In this document: in pieces, positions 1 through 9,546 of the stretch
Layout: each line of letters begins with the position of its first letter
Numbering within the stretch: the stretch's first letter is position 1
Assembly (NCBI RefSeq): GCF_022698145.1
Contig: NZ_JALDAX010000014.1
Coordinates: forward strand, 62,001-126,000
DNA from: Streptomyces spinosisporus
GTDB lineage: Bacteria; Actinomycetota; Actinomycetes; Streptomycetales; Streptomycetaceae
DNA length: 64,000 nt
Direction: 5' to 3'
Translations under genes and position numbers: made by a program
The notes under the pieces: generated by a model
The model's database searches: none
Told to the model about the DNA's origin: nothing
The model's input: only the letters and a program-made list of their open reading frames with translations

Positions 1-1232
1 TATCCCTCGGCCTGCAGGGAGGATCCGGCGGTCGCGGCCAGGTCGTAGTCGACGACCCGGATGCGCAGCCCGGCGGCCTCGGCAGCGGCCGCGGTCAGCC
101 CGACCGACGCGAGCTCCGGCTCGGTGAACACCACCTGCGGTACCGCGCGCTCGTCGGATGTGGCCACGTGGCGGCCCCACCGACCCTGCTCGACCGTTTC
201 GTTCTTCGCGCGGGCCACGATGACGTCGCCCACGGCGCGGGCCTGGTACTTGCCCTGGTGGGTCAGCAGCACGCGCCGGTTGACGTCACCGGCGGCATAC
301 AGCCATCCGTCGTCGAACAGTGCGCCGTCCTCACCGACGACACGCATGGTGTCGTCGACGGTGAGCCAGGCACCGGGCGTCAGACCGACGGCGTCGAGGC
401 CGATGTCCTGCGTGTTGGGCGTACGACCGATCGCGACGAGCAGTTCATCGGCTTCGACCTGCTCACCGTTGGTGAGGGTGATGCACACCGCTCCGTCGTC
501 GGTCCGCTTCACGGACGCCGCTTCGGCTCCGAGGTGGACCGAGACGCCGCTCTCGCGCAGCGACTCGACGACGTACTCGCCGGCGAACGGTTCCGCCATG
601 GGCAGCACTCCGTCCCGCGCCAGCATCGTCACCGAGGCGCCCAGGCCGGCGAACGCTGTCGCCATCTCCGACGCGACCACGCCACCGCCGATGATGGCGA
701 GGTGGCCCGGGACTTCGCCCGTTGCGACAGCCTCCCGGCTCGTCCAGGGCTTTGCCTGACGCAGTCCCTCCACATCCGGGACCAGCGCGCCGCTTCCGGT
801 CGAGACGACGACCGCGTGCCGTGCGGTCAGCGTCGTGACGGAGCCGTCCTTGCCGGACACCTCGACGACCCGGGCGGAGCTGATGCGGCCGTGTCCGCGG
901 TACAGCGGCACACCCACCTGCTCGAGCCAGGAGGCCTGTCCGTCGTCCTTCCAGTTCGACGCGAAGGAGTCGCGGCGCTCGAGCACGGCGGCGACATCCA
1001 GGTCACCCTTGACCGCTTCACGTGCGCCGGGCACCTGTCGCGCCGCGCGGAGGGCAGCCCCGCTGCGCAGCAGCGCCTTCGTCGGCATGCAGGCCCAGTA
1101 CGAGCACTCCCCTCCGACCAGTTCCCGCTCGACGATGGCCACGCTCAGGCCGCCCTGCACCACGCGGTCGGCGACGTTCTCCCCGACCGGGCCCGCGCCG
1201 ATGACGACGACGTCGTAGGTGTTGGTACCCAT
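1..1232 (-). CDS. FAD-dependent pyridine nucleotide-disulfide oxidoreductase, cut by window edge
   Basis: Class I flavoprotein of the lipoamide dehydrogenase/mercuric reductase family, which moves electrons between NAD(P)H and a disulfide through FAD. From the ATG at 1232 the protein begins with a Rossmann motif (GAGPVGEN, residues 12-19). A redox-active CxxxxC pair follows at C43/C48 in GGECSYWACMPTK. The second nucleotide-binding motif (IIGGGVVASE) and the late FAD motif (YAAGDVN) are also present. The dimerisation domain runs off the left end, so the C-terminal His-Glu pair cannot be checked. It starts one base after the DUF308 stop, so translation is probably coupled. The substrate is unknown. 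Dihydrolipoyl dehydrogenase is less likely because no 2-oxoacid dehydrogenase genes are visible. Confidence 0.85.
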   Translation of the reverse strand, partial: MGTNTYDVVVIGAGPVGENVADRVVQGGLSVAIVERELVGGECSYWACMPTKALLRSGAALRAARQVPGAREAVKGDLDVAAVLERRDSFASNWKDDGQASWLEQVGVPLYRGHGRISSARVVEVSGKDGSVTTLTARHAVVVSTGSGALVPDVEGLRQAKPWTSREAVATGEVPGHLAIIGGGVVASEMATAFAGLGASVTMLARDGVLPMAEPFAGEYVVESLRESGVSVHLGAEAASVKRTDDGAVCITLTNGEQVEADELLVAIGRTPNTQDIGLDAVGLTPGAWLTVDDTMRVVGEDGALFDDGWLYAAGDVNRRVLLTHQGKYQARAVGDVIVARAKNETVEQGRWGRHVATSDERAVPQVVFTEPELASVGLTAAAAEAAGLRIRVVDYDLAATAGSSLQAEG

Positions 1233-1233
1233 G

Positions 1234-1791
1234 TCAGCTCTCCCTGGCGGCGCGGCCGAGGCGCAGGGCCGAGACGAGGAAGAAGATGCCGCCGAGAACG
1301 GCATAGCCGGCCACGCCGCTGAGCTTCGGGTCCGTCCCCGAGGCGCTCGCGACGAAGTTGGCACCGGCCAGTACGGAGATGCTGCCGCTGAGGATCATCG
1401 GCCACTGGCCGCCCATCGCGCGGCGCTTGACGGCCACGATCAGCTGGACGATTCCGGAGATGATCGCCCAGGCACCCCACACCCGCAGGATGGCCGGCAC
1501 TCCGGAGGCGCCGGCGATGGCCAGGCCCACGGCGGCGATGAGGCTGATGGCGATGTTGAACTGCAGGCTGCGTACCTGTTCGTTGTCGCTGGAGGAGCGG
1601 GAGTCCCAGACCGCCGCGGCGACGTCGAAGAGCGGGTAGATGACGACCAGGGCGATGCCCGGCGCGCCGAGCTCGGACTTGGTGGCGAACACCAGGCCCG
1701 CCCAGACGATGGCGAATGCGAACCGCACCAGGTACAGCTGGCGCAGGGCCGGCGCGATGCCCCCGGCAGCGGGAGTGTCAACGGTGGTCAC
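1234..1791 (-). CDS. DUF308-type integral membrane protein (copy 1)
   Basis: Protein of 185 residues with about six hydrophobic segments, matching the DUF308/HdeD-like membrane family, whose biochemical role is not established. The GTG start at 1791 was chosen because AAAGGA precedes it; a longer reading frame to 1845 lacks this signal. A close paralogue lies at 13891-14454; both share the segments LRVWGAWAI and RRAMGGQWPMILSG. It is co-transcribed with the flavoprotein downstream. The promoter carries TTGACA and two copies of the GAACGTTC operator, so it probably belongs to the local TetR regulon. A role in stress or electrophile tolerance is an inference from the neighbouring ohr and flavoprotein genes. 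Confidence 0.8.
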   Translation of the reverse strand: MTTVDTPAAGGIAPALRQLYLVRFAFAIVWAGLVFATKSELGAPGIALVVIYPLFDVAAAVWDSRSSSDNEQVRSLQFNIAISLIAAVGLAIAGASGVPAILRVWGAWAIISGIVQLIVAVKRRAMGGQWPMILSGSISVLAGANFVASASGTDPKLSGVAGYAVLGGIFFLVSALRLGRAARES

Positions 1792-1901
1792 GATGATCCT
1801 TTCGTAGTTGCGGCGAAGTCGACGGTGCGATTCAGCAGTTGGCACGTACGGCTTGCTCCCGACGACAGGCCTGTGACGGGCCGCTGGAACCTCCGGAAGC
1901 G

Positions 1902-1919
1902 AGACCGAACGTTCTATCT
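1902..1919. promoter_or_regulatory. GAACGTTC operator, site 1
   Basis: AGACCGAACGTTCTATCT, an 18-bp palindrome with core 1907-1914. It lies six bases downstream of the -10 element of the DUF308 promoter, that is over the expected transcription start. One of six such sites in the window. Confidence 0.75.
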
Positions 1920-1925
1920 GAGCTC

Positions 1926-1954
1926 AGCATGTCGACTCCGCCACGATCTGTCAA
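1926..1954 (-). promoter_or_regulatory. Promoter of DUF308-flavoprotein operon
   Basis: On the minus strand TTGACA (1949-1954) is followed after 17 bases by CATGCT (1926-1931). The same arrangement (TTGACA, 17 bases, CAGGCT) precedes ohr, and both are flanked by two operators. Typical of a SigA/HrdB-type promoter with a weak -10. Confidence 0.6.
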
Positions 1955-1971
1955 GACCGAACGTTCTACCT
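1954..1971. promoter_or_regulatory. GAACGTTC operator, site 2
   Basis: AGACCGAACGTTCTACCT, core 1959-1966, 52 bp from site 1. It abuts the -35 hexamer of the DUF308 promoter, so the promoter is enclosed between two operators. Confidence 0.75.
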
Positions 1972-1992
1972 ATGCTCTTGTCCGTGCCGGGA

Positions 1993-3433
1993 TCACCGGT
2001 AAATCGACTTCACCTGCTGGTAGTTGAGCAGCGCCTCCGGACCGAACTCGCGGCCCAGCCCACTCGCCTTGACTCCGCCGAACGGTGCCGCCGGGTCGAC
2101 CGTGTAGTGGTTCAGCCCGACCGTCCCGGTGTGCATGCGACGTGCCACACTCAGGGCGCGCTCGTCGTCGTTCGTCCACACGGTGCCGCCGAGGCCGTAC
2201 TCCGAGTCGTTCGCGATGCGTACGGCGTCGTCCTCGTCGGTGTAGGGGATCACGGCGAGCACCGGGCCGAAGATCTCCTCGCGGGCGATGACCTGGGCGT
2301 TGTCGACGTCGGCGAACACCGTCGGCGTGACGTAGTAGCCCCTTTCGAGCGTCGGACGGGAGCCGCCCACGACCAGCCGGGCGCCCTCCGTCCTGCCCTT
2401 CTCGATGTAGCCCTCCACCCGGTCCCGCTGGCGCGCGCTCGCCATCGGACCGACCTGCGTCGCGGGGTCCAGGGGATCGCCGACGGTCAGACCGCCGACC
2501 AGGGAGGCCACCGCGTCGACGACCTCGTCGTACCGGCTTCGCGGCGCCAGGATGCGGGTGCTGGCGAAGCAGGCCTGACCGTTCGCCAGCAGCGTCGCCT
2601 GAACGAACGGTTCGGACATCATGGTGCCGAGGTCCACGTCGTCCAGGATGACGGCGGCCGACTTGCCACCCAACTCCAGTGTGACCGGGCGCAGAAGGGT
2701 GCCGCAGGTCGCGGCGATCTGCCGCCCCGCCGCGGTGGAGCCGGTGAAGGCCACCTTGTCGACGCCGGGATGGGACACGATATACGCGCCTGCCTCACGC
2801 CCGGCCGGAACAACGTTGACCACGCCCGGCGGCAGCCCCGCCTCTTCGACCGCCTCCGCGAAGAGCACCGAGTCGAGCACGGTCTCCGGGGACGGCTTGA
2901 GCACGAACGTGCACCCTGCGGCCAGGCCGGGCGCGTACTTCGTCGCCGACAACAGCTGGGGAGCATTCCAGGGCACGATCCCCGCCACCACGCCGAGGGG
3001 CTTCCCCGCGGACGTGTACGGGCGCACCGAGCATGCCGTCGCGCACCGTCTCGCCCGTGTCGTCGCGGATCCGGTCGGCGTAGTAGCGCAGCAGGATGCC
3101 CGGAAGGGCACCCTCGACCTGCTCGGAGAGCCCGATCGTCATGCCGTTCTGCGCGCTGACGATGCGTGTGATGTCCTTGCTCCGCCGCTCGAGCGCATCG
3201 GCGAGGCGGTGGAGGGCGTCGGCTCGCCGCGTCGGCTCCCAGCGGGACCATCCGTCCGGATCGTCGAAGGCGGCCCGGGCCGCGGCCACAGCCGCGTCCA
3301 TGTCCTTCTCCGTCCCCTCCGGGACGCTGCCGAGTACGTCCTCGGTGCTCGCCCCGAGGACCGTGATCCGTCCGTCGGACGCGGGCTTCACCCACCGGCC
3401 CCCGATGAAGAGCTCATCGTGGTGCGGATTCAT
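1993..3433 (-). pseudogene. Aldehyde dehydrogenase interrupted by a frameshift
   Basis: NAD(P)-dependent aldehyde dehydrogenase, about 480 residues if the frame is restored. The amino-terminal part (from ATG 3433, preceded by AAGGAG) is read in one frame to about 3010. It carries on in another frame with GVVAGIVPWNAPQ, the LELGGKSA glutamate region and the catalytic cysteine in NGQACFAS. The break falls at the C4 run at 3004-3007: with three Cs the protein would read straight through. This is either a recent inactivating mutation or a sequencing error. It follows hyuB by 10 bp and would be the last step of the operon, oxidising an aldehyde product. Confidence 0.8.
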
Positions 3434-3443
3434 GGTGTCTCCT

Positions 3444-5780
3444 TCAACGGGTCGGCTCCGCCCAGCTCTTGTAGTGGTCGGCCGGAAGCGGGTGGTCGAC
3501 GGGCACCACACGGGAGTTGACCGCGGTCAGGCAGCCGGGACAGAACAGCTGCCGGAAGACGACCTCCGCGTCGACGTACTGCGACGGGTCGTGCCAGATG
3601 TGCGGGCCGGCTTCCGTCGGTGCCGAGTCGAGGCGGGGCAGTGACTCGACGTACGCACCCTCGGCCAGCGGGCCGATCTCGGTGGTGCAGTGGACGCACA
3701 CCACCGTTTCGCCGTCGGGCGATTCCACGACCGCGAGGTTGTCGTCGAGCCGGCGTGCCTCGCTCAGGTCATGGGTGCCGATCGGCGCGAGCCGGGCGTC
3801 GGACAGTCCGACAGCGGCGGCGCGGCGGTGTCGCAGCTTCCGGCGGGTCTCCTCGGTCGCCGCGGTGTCCGCTTCGCCGTCCTCGCGCAGCACGACCCCG
3901 TAGACGTCGCGCGCGGCGTCCGCCGACACGCGCACCTGCTGTACGTCCTCGCGGACGCTGTCGACCGGACGCAGCAGCGGGTCGCCGTAGCCGCCGCCGG
4001 CCTGCCAGTGCAGGTAGAGCGCGTCGCCCGCACCGAGGGTGGACTCCCCTTCGCAGGGCAGCACTTCGATCTCTCCGCCGAGTCTGTCCAGATCGGCGGG
4101 GATGGCCGTCGCCCCGGCGAGTTGGGGTACGTCGATGCCGCGCACCACGAGGTCGAGCTGTGAGTTGCCGGGATATCCGCCCGCCAGTCCGACGTTCTGG
4201 TTCGCGACCTTGCCGGTTCCCGAGACGACAAGCGACATCGATCCCGACTGGTCCGGGTGCTGCACATAGCAGACCGAGCCGCTCATCCCGCCGCGCTGCC
4301 GGCCCGGGCCGCCGGAGTCGGTCTGCTCGCGCCGCCACAGGGCGACGAGGGGGTAGAGGTATTCGGTCATCTCCACGTCAGGTGCCCTGGCGGAGGGAAT
4401 GATGAGGCGGCCGCCGGTGTCGACGCCGTCGTGGTGCACCTGGGCCCCGTAGCCGCCGGCCATGACGTCGAAGACGGGAGACACGAAGCCCTTGGCGCCG
4501 CCGCCGCGGACGTCGACGCCGGAGACCACACAGAGGTCGGTGGTGCCGTTGCAGATCGACTGCACGTCGCTGCGGTGGTCGGGTTCGGCGTCCAGCATCT
4601 TGGCCAGCACCTCGGCGACGAGGTTGCCCGATCCCCAGGCCGGTCCGAAGGGCCCCTTGCCCACGGCCGCCGGGAACGACGCGTTGGTGATGGTGTTCTC
4701 TTCGGTGATGATCTCGAAGCAGCGCATCAACCCGCCCGCTGCCCAGGGGATGTCACCGGCCAGCAGGGGCAGCATCGTGAAGACGATGCCGGCCCGCAGG
4801 CCCGGGTAGGGGCAGTTGATGATGCCGGTCTGTTCGGCTGTGCCGCGGAAGTCGAAGACGAGCCGGTCGGCTTCCTTGGTCATCGTGACCTTGATGGCGT
4901 GCAGGCCACGGTCACCGGTCTGCGACTGTTCCTGGTAACCGACGGCGCTCCATGTGCCGTCGGGCAGGGTTTCCAGCTTGGCTCGCAGCCGGCGCTCGGC
5001 GTCGTCCATCATCCTGCGCATCACGGCCTTGACCGTGTCGGCGCCGTACTTGGTGATGAGCCGCAGGATCTGCTCGGCGGCGTTCTTGTTCGCGGCGATC
5101 TTGGCGCGCAGATCGAGGCCCACCAGGTGGGGAAGGCGTGACCTGCGGACCCATGCGTCGGCGACGTCGCGCTGCAGCACCCCGCCGCGGACGACCTTGA
5201 TCGGCGGCGTGGGGACGGCCTCGCCGAACACGTCCTGGGCGGAGGGGCTGAAGGAGCCGGGCCGCGGCCCGCCGAGGTCGACCTGGTGGGCGATGGCCGT
5301 CGTCCAGCCGAACAGCTTGCCGTCGTGGAAGATCGGGGCGAGGATCGCGGCGTCGTTCTGGTGCAGTCCGCCGCCGATCCACGGGTCGTTGCAGAGGAAC
5401 ATGTCGCCCTCTTCGATCCCCGGGTTGTCGCTGCGGTTGCGCAGTGTCCAGACGATGGCCAGGTCCATCGAGCCGATGAGGCCGACGTTGTAGGCCCCGA
5501 CCTGGACCTGCTCGCCGAGTTCGTCGCAGATGGAGAAGTTGAAGTCGTTCGACTCGGTGACGACGTGCGAACCGGACATCCGGCGCAGCGTCTCACCCAT
5601 CTCCTGGGTGATGGCCCACAGCCGGTGTCTCACCACCTCGTACGTCAATGCGTCGACCTGATCGGCCGTTTCCGCGTCGACCTGGTGCAGTGGCAGGGCG
5701 GGCGAGATCTGCCGCAGCAGTTCCTCGCGTGGCATGGGGCGGCTGGTGTACTCGTCCGCCCCGGGGATCCTGGATGTCAT
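3444..5780 (-). CDS. hyuB: Hydantoinase B/oxoprolinase-type subunit with acetone-carboxylase-gamma-like tail
   Basis: Protein of 778 residues, longer than usual HyuB proteins. The first ~600 residues match the hydantoinase B/oxoprolinase/acetone carboxylase alpha-type family (CNDPWIGGGLHQNDAAI; late GGGGYGDP-like motif QAGGGYGDPL). The last ~130 residues hold two CxxC pairs (CVHC and CPGC) in a context resembling the gamma subunit of acetone/acetophenone carboxylases, which binds a metal. It works with HyuA, encoded 11 bp upstream, in ATP-dependent opening of a lactam or imide ring, or carboxylation of a ketone. ATG 5780 was chosen because GAGGACAG precedes it. The exact substrate cannot be read from sequence. 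Confidence 0.85.
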   Translation of the reverse strand: MTSRIPGADEYTSRPMPREELLRQISPALPLHQVDAETADQVDALTYEVVRHRLWAITQEMGETLRRMSGSHVVTESNDFNFSICDELGEQVQVGAYNVGLIGSMDLAIVWTLRNRSDNPGIEEGDMFLCNDPWIGGGLHQNDAAILAPIFHDGKLFGWTTAIAHQVDLGGPRPGSFSPSAQDVFGEAVPTPPIKVVRGGVLQRDVADAWVRRSRLPHLVGLDLRAKIAANKNAAEQILRLITKYGADTVKAVMRRMMDDAERRLRAKLETLPDGTWSAVGYQEQSQTGDRGLHAIKVTMTKEADRLVFDFRGTAEQTGIINCPYPGLRAGIVFTMLPLLAGDIPWAAGGLMRCFEIITEENTITNASFPAAVGKGPFGPAWGSGNLVAEVLAKMLDAEPDHRSDVQSICNGTTDLCVVSGVDVRGGGAKGFVSPVFDVMAGGYGAQVHHDGVDTGGRLIIPSARAPDVEMTEYLYPLVALWRREQTDSGGPGRQRGGMSGSVCYVQHPDQSGSMSLVVSGTGKVANQNVGLAGGYPGNSQLDLVVRGIDVPQLAGATAIPADLDRLGGEIEVLPCEGESTLGAGDALYLHWQAGGGYGDPLLRPVDSVREDVQQVRVSADAARDVYGVVLREDGEADTAATEETRRKLRHRRAAAVGLSDARLAPIGTHDLSEARRLDDNLAVVESPDGETVVCVHCTTEIGPLAEGAYVESLPRLDSAPTEAGPHIWHDPSQYVDAEVVFRQLFCPGCLTAVNSRVVPVDHPLPADHYKSWAEPTR

Positions 5781-5791
5781 GGAAGCTGTCC

Positions 5792-7894
5792 TCACTGGTA
5801 ACGCAGCACGAGGTTGCCGAGGTGGTCGACGCGGCCGGTGACCCCGGCGGGGACGACGACCACGGTGGTCGGTACGTCGACGATCGCCGGCCCGACGAGC
5901 TCGTGGCCTGCCCGCAGCCGGGCATAGTCGTAGACGGGGGTGGGCACATAGCCGATCTGTGAGTCGAGGCAGACGTGGCGTTCCCCGATGAGGGCCCCGG
6001 CCGGGTCGGGGCCGTCGGCCTCGGCCGCGACCGGCAGCCTGACGGGAAAGCCGAGGCCGGCCTTGGCCCGTACGCGATAGGTGATCGCCTGCACGCCCGC
6101 CTCGCGGTAGCCGGCGCCGCTGCCGTTGATGCGCTCGTACTGCTCCTCGAAGCGCTCGAGGATCTCGGCACCGGTGTGCTCGGTGAACTCGGTGTCCGGT
6201 ACGGCCGTCGAGAGCTCGGTGACCTGCATCGAGTACCGCAGGTCGATCTCACGCTGCAGCGTGACGTCCTGGAACTTCACCTTCTGCCGGTCGAGCGCAC
6301 GCTGCAGATCGGCTTCCAGGCGGGCGTAGTGCGATTCGAGCACGGTGTGGTCGACCGGGAAGGCGGACGGGTCGGAGAGTTCGGCGCTCATGATGATGTC
6401 CGAGGCCGCGAGTCCGTAGGCCGAGAAGGCGGAGGCGACGGGGCCGAGGGGTACGACGACCTCGCCGACGCCCAGGTCCTGGCAGTATCCGGCGCAGTGG
6501 GCGGGACCGGCACCGCCGAAGGCGTAGGCGACAAAGTCGCGGGGGTCGTAGCCGGCCTGCACGACGGCCCTGCGCAGGAGGTCGCCCGCCTGGGCGTTCT
6601 GCACCTCGTGGATGGCGATTGCGGCTTCTTCGACAGTGAGGCCGAGCGGCTCGGCGACATGCTCACGGATCGCTTCGCGCGCCAGGTCCATCCGCAGCGG
6701 CTTACGGCCACCGAGCAGGCCGTGCGGGCTGAGGATGCCGAGGACCAGGTTCGCGTCGGTGTTCGTCGGGCGGGTGCCGCCGTTGCCGTAGCACGCGGGA
6801 CCCGGGACGGCCTCGGCACTCTGCGGACCCAGGCGCAGATTTCCGCCGGCGTCCACCGAGGCGAGTGCCCCGCCACCCGAGCCGATGGTGTGCACGCGGA
6901 TGGTCGCCGCGTTGATCGGGAACTGGTTGACGATGGAGCCCGGTGCCATGACCGGCTCCCCGTCGACGATGAGCCCGGCGAGGAAGGTCGTACCGCCGAC
7001 GTCGGTGGTGATGACGTTGCGGTGCCCCAGTTGCTCGGCCAGGCGCATGCCGCCGATGACGCCGCCGGACAGGACGGAACCGACCGTGGTGATGGCGTGT
7101 TCCGGCGCGCGGTCGGCAGTGATGGTGCCGCCCTCGCTCTGCATGACCAGCAGGGGGCCCTTGAGACCGCCTTCCTCCAACTGCTTTTGCAGAGGCAGGA
7201 GATATGTGCGCAGACGCGGGCCCACCTGGGCGTTCATGATCGTGGTGGAGGTTCTCGCGAACTCACGGATGCGCGGGCTGACTTCGGAGGACAGCGTGAC
7301 ATACATGTCGGGAGCGATCTCGTGGATCAGCTCGCGGACGCGCTGTTCGTGAGCGTCGTTCTTGAACGACCACAGCAGGCAGACCGCGATCGCCTCGACG
7401 CCCTGGTCCACGAGGGACTGCGCGACGCCGCGCACCTCGTCCTCGTCGAGAGGGACCAGGACCTTGCCGGCATGGTCGATGCGCTCGGTGACTTCGAGCG
7501 CCCGGTACTTCGGGATGAGCGGCGCGGGCTTTCGCTGGCGCAGCGTGTCCTGGATCTCGTGGGCCGACCGGCCGAGGGTGCGGCCCTCGGCGTTCATGAT
7601 GTAGATCGCGTCGCGGTGGCCCTTCGTGGCGATGAGGCCTACGTCGGCCACCTGGCCCTGGACCAGCGCGTTGATCGAAGCGGTCGTGCCGTGGGCGATG
7701 TAGTCGGTCTGCGAGAGCAGTTCACCGACACCGATGCCCAACTCGCCTGCGATGTCCTCGATCGCACGCATGACACCGACCTCGCGGTGCGGCGGTGTCG
7801 TCGGCGTCTTGGCGGACACGATCCGGCCGGCGCCGTCGGAGGCGACCGCGTCGGTGAATGTTCCGCCCACGTCGATGCCCAGAGCGTATGACAT
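5792..7894 (-). CDS. hyuA: Hydantoinase A/oxoprolinase-type ATPase subunit
   Basis: Protein of 700 residues of the hydantoinase A family. It binds ATP through an actin-like fold and phosphorylates the substrate for the partner HyuB subunit. The amino terminus shows the family signature GIDVGGTFTD at residues 5-14. Further family motifs are AHGTTASINAL, TTDVGGTTFL and YAFGGAGPAH. ATG 7894 has a clear AGGAGA ribosome-binding site; the longer frame to 8050 overlaps the upstream gene. It sits between the FAD hydroxylase gene (20 bp upstream) and hyuB (11 bp downstream). Candidate reactions are hydantoin or oxoproline hydrolysis, caprolactam opening, or acetophenone-type carboxylation. Confidence 0.88.
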   Translation of the reverse strand: MSYALGIDVGGTFTDAVASDGAGRIVSAKTPTTPPHREVGVMRAIEDIAGELGIGVGELLSQTDYIAHGTTASINALVQGQVADVGLIATKGHRDAIYIMNAEGRTLGRSAHEIQDTLRQRKPAPLIPKYRALEVTERIDHAGKVLVPLDEDEVRGVAQSLVDQGVEAIAVCLLWSFKNDAHEQRVRELIHEIAPDMYVTLSSEVSPRIREFARTSTTIMNAQVGPRLRTYLLPLQKQLEEGGLKGPLLVMQSEGGTITADRAPEHAITTVGSVLSGGVIGGMRLAEQLGHRNVITTDVGGTTFLAGLIVDGEPVMAPGSIVNQFPINAATIRVHTIGSGGGALASVDAGGNLRLGPQSAEAVPGPACYGNGGTRPTNTDANLVLGILSPHGLLGGRKPLRMDLAREAIREHVAEPLGLTVEEAAIAIHEVQNAQAGDLLRRAVVQAGYDPRDFVAYAFGGAGPAHCAGYCQDLGVGEVVVPLGPVASAFSAYGLAASDIIMSAELSDPSAFPVDHTVLESHYARLEADLQRALDRQKVKFQDVTLQREIDLRYSMQVTELSTAVPDTEFTEHTGAEILERFEEQYERINGSGAGYREAGVQAITYRVRAKAGLGFPVRLPVAAEADGPDPAGALIGERHVCLDSQIGYVPTPVYDYARLRAGHELVGPAIVDVPTTVVVVPAGVTGRVDHLGNLVLRYQ

Positions 7895-7914
7895 GTACTT
7901 TCTCCTGTTGATCT

Positions 7915-9546
7915 CTACCGCTGATGGGCGGCGACTCGCCCGGTGACTGTCTGCAGGAGCTCGTCGGGACGAGCATCCAATCCGCCCATCCAGGCGACGT
8001 GTTGGTCCGGTCGCACGAGCAACAGCTCGGTGGGATAGCGGTCCGGCCACCGTCCAGGCAGGTCTACGACGGCCAACGGGATCCCGAGGTCCTCGGCCGC
8101 CGAGTTCCAGGACGTCACACTGACGCTCGGGTTCGTCCGCAGGAGGGTGAAGCCCGGGCCGAGCACGTCGAGCACGGACTGGTCGTCGTCGAGCCAGACA
8201 TGGGGCAGGCGGAAACCGGGCTGTGCCCGTTCCATGAACTCACCCATGGTGATCGCCGCCTGGTCCTCGCCGCCGACCACCAGGGGGGAGCCCGCGTAGT
8301 GGTAACCGAAGCTGAAGCCGTCGGGTGAGTACCGATGCGGCTCGGAGACGGCGAGTCGGTCCGCGAATTCGGCGCGAGCCTGCTCGCCCTTCGGACCGGG
8401 CGCGTGGATGTCCGGCGAGAACTGCGCGAACGCCCGGTTCGCCGCCGACCCGACCGCGCCGGCGAACTGCTCCCCCACCGGCTTGCGCTCCAGCTCGTAC
8501 GTGTCGAGCACATCCGGTGAGGCCCACCCGTGATGGACCGCCGCCAGCATCCAGCCCAGCGTCGCCGCGTCCTGGATCCCCGCGTTCATGCCGAATCCGC
8601 CGACGGGGATCCAGATGTGGGCGGCGTCCCCGGCCAGGAACACCCGGCCCGCGCGGTACCGCTGGGCAACGAGTCGGCGCCCGGTCCAGCGCACCACGCC
8701 CAGCACTTCATGCTCGACGGGCTTCCCCACGGCATCCCGCAGAAGCTCCTCGGGATCCTCGCTCTCGGTGTCGTGGTCGGGCGCGAAGGCCACGTGGTTG
8801 AGCCACAGCGAGTCACCGTCGATGGCGATCAGCGAGGCGATCTGGCGCCCGTAGGTCCAGTACGTCCAAGCGCGGTCCTGTGCGGCCAGCCGCCCGAACT
8901 CGGGTGACCGGAAGAACGTCGACACGAAGTTCTGGATCGCGTCGACACCCTCGTAGCGGATACCCAGCCCGCGCCGCACGGTGCTGTGGGCGCCGTCGCA
9001 CCCGACCACATACGCGCAGCGCAGGGTGCGGCGCTCCCCGGCGGACTCCACGACCGCCTCGACGTGGTCGTCGTACTGCTCGAACTCCACCAGACGCGTG
9101 CCGCGCTCGAGGGTGACCTCGGGAAGCCTGCGCGCGTGCTCTTCCAGGATGGGCTCGAGGTAGAGCTGCGAGATCCGGTGCTGTGGCTCCGGGGTCGGCC
9201 AGGTCTCCTTGCCGACGCCCTGCAGTACGTCGCGGGAGGAGGGCAGATCGATGCGGTAGATCTCCTCACCGCTCAGGGTCGTGCGGTACTGGATCGAGGT
9301 GGGGTGGTCCTCGGGCAGCCCGGCCCGCCGGATGTCGTCGGCGAGTCCGAGTCGCCGGAAGATCTCCATCGACCGCGCGGATGTGGTGTTGCACCGCGGG
9401 TTGACGCCTCGCTCCTCGGTCTCCTCCACGACATGACACCGCACACCGCGACGGGCCAGGTCGATGGCGAGGGTCAGTCCCGCGGGGCCGGCGCCGACGA
9501 CCAGGACCTCAACTCGGTCCTCACTGTTGCTCGTTGACTTCGTCAT
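7915..9546 (-). CDS. FAD-dependent aromatic hydroxylase (PheA/TfdB type)
   Basis: Group A flavin monooxygenase of 543 residues, expected to hydroxylate an aromatic or heteroaromatic ring with NAD(P)H and O2. Visible motifs are the FAD Rossmann fold near the start (VVGAGPAGLTLA), the DG motif (VGCDGAHSTVRRGLG), and the second FAD motif (FLAGDAAHIWIPVGGFGMNAGIQDA begins near residue 315). The C-terminal thioredoxin-like extension typical of phenol hydroxylases is present. Its start overlaps the stop of the upstream hydrolase by 4 bp (ATGA), showing tight coupling. With the hydrolase it suggests ring hydroxylation and breakdown before the Hyu step. No ring-cleavage dioxygenase is visible in the operon. 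Confidence 0.85.
   Translation of the reverse strand: MTKSTSNSEDRVEVLVVGAGPAGLTLAIDLARRGVRCHVVEETEERGVNPRCNTTSARSMEIFRRLGLADDIRRAGLPEDHPTSIQYRTTLSGEEIYRIDLPSSRDVLQGVGKETWPTPEPQHRISQLYLEPILEEHARRLPEVTLERGTRLVEFEQYDDHVEAVVESAGERRTLRCAYVVGCDGAHSTVRRGLGIRYEGVDAIQNFVSTFFRSPEFGRLAAQDRAWTYWTYGRQIASLIAIDGDSLWLNHVAFAPDHDTESEDPEELLRDAVGKPVEHEVLGVVRWTGRRLVAQRYRAGRVFLAGDAAHIWIPVGGFGMNAGIQDAATLGWMLAAVHHGWASPDVLDTYELERKPVGEQFAGAVGSAANRAFAQFSPDIHAPGPKGEQARAEFADRLAVSEPHRYSPDGFSFGYHYAGSPLVVGGEDQAAITMGEFMERAQPGFRLPHVWLDDDQSVLDVLGPGFTLLRTNPSVSVTSWNSAAEDLGIPLAVVDLPGRWPDRYPTELLLVRPDQHVAWMGGLDARPDELLQTVTGRVAAHQR

Noticed and set aside
1219..3159. Long plus-strand open frame of 646 codons
   Set aside because: It runs antisense through DUF308 and the aldehyde dehydrogenase, has low-complexity Arg/Gly/Asp content and no ribosome-binding site; a shadow of high GC coding DNA.
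5975..7891. Plus-strand frame of 638 codons opposite hyuA
   Set aside because: Antisense shadow; hyuA matches its family over the whole length.
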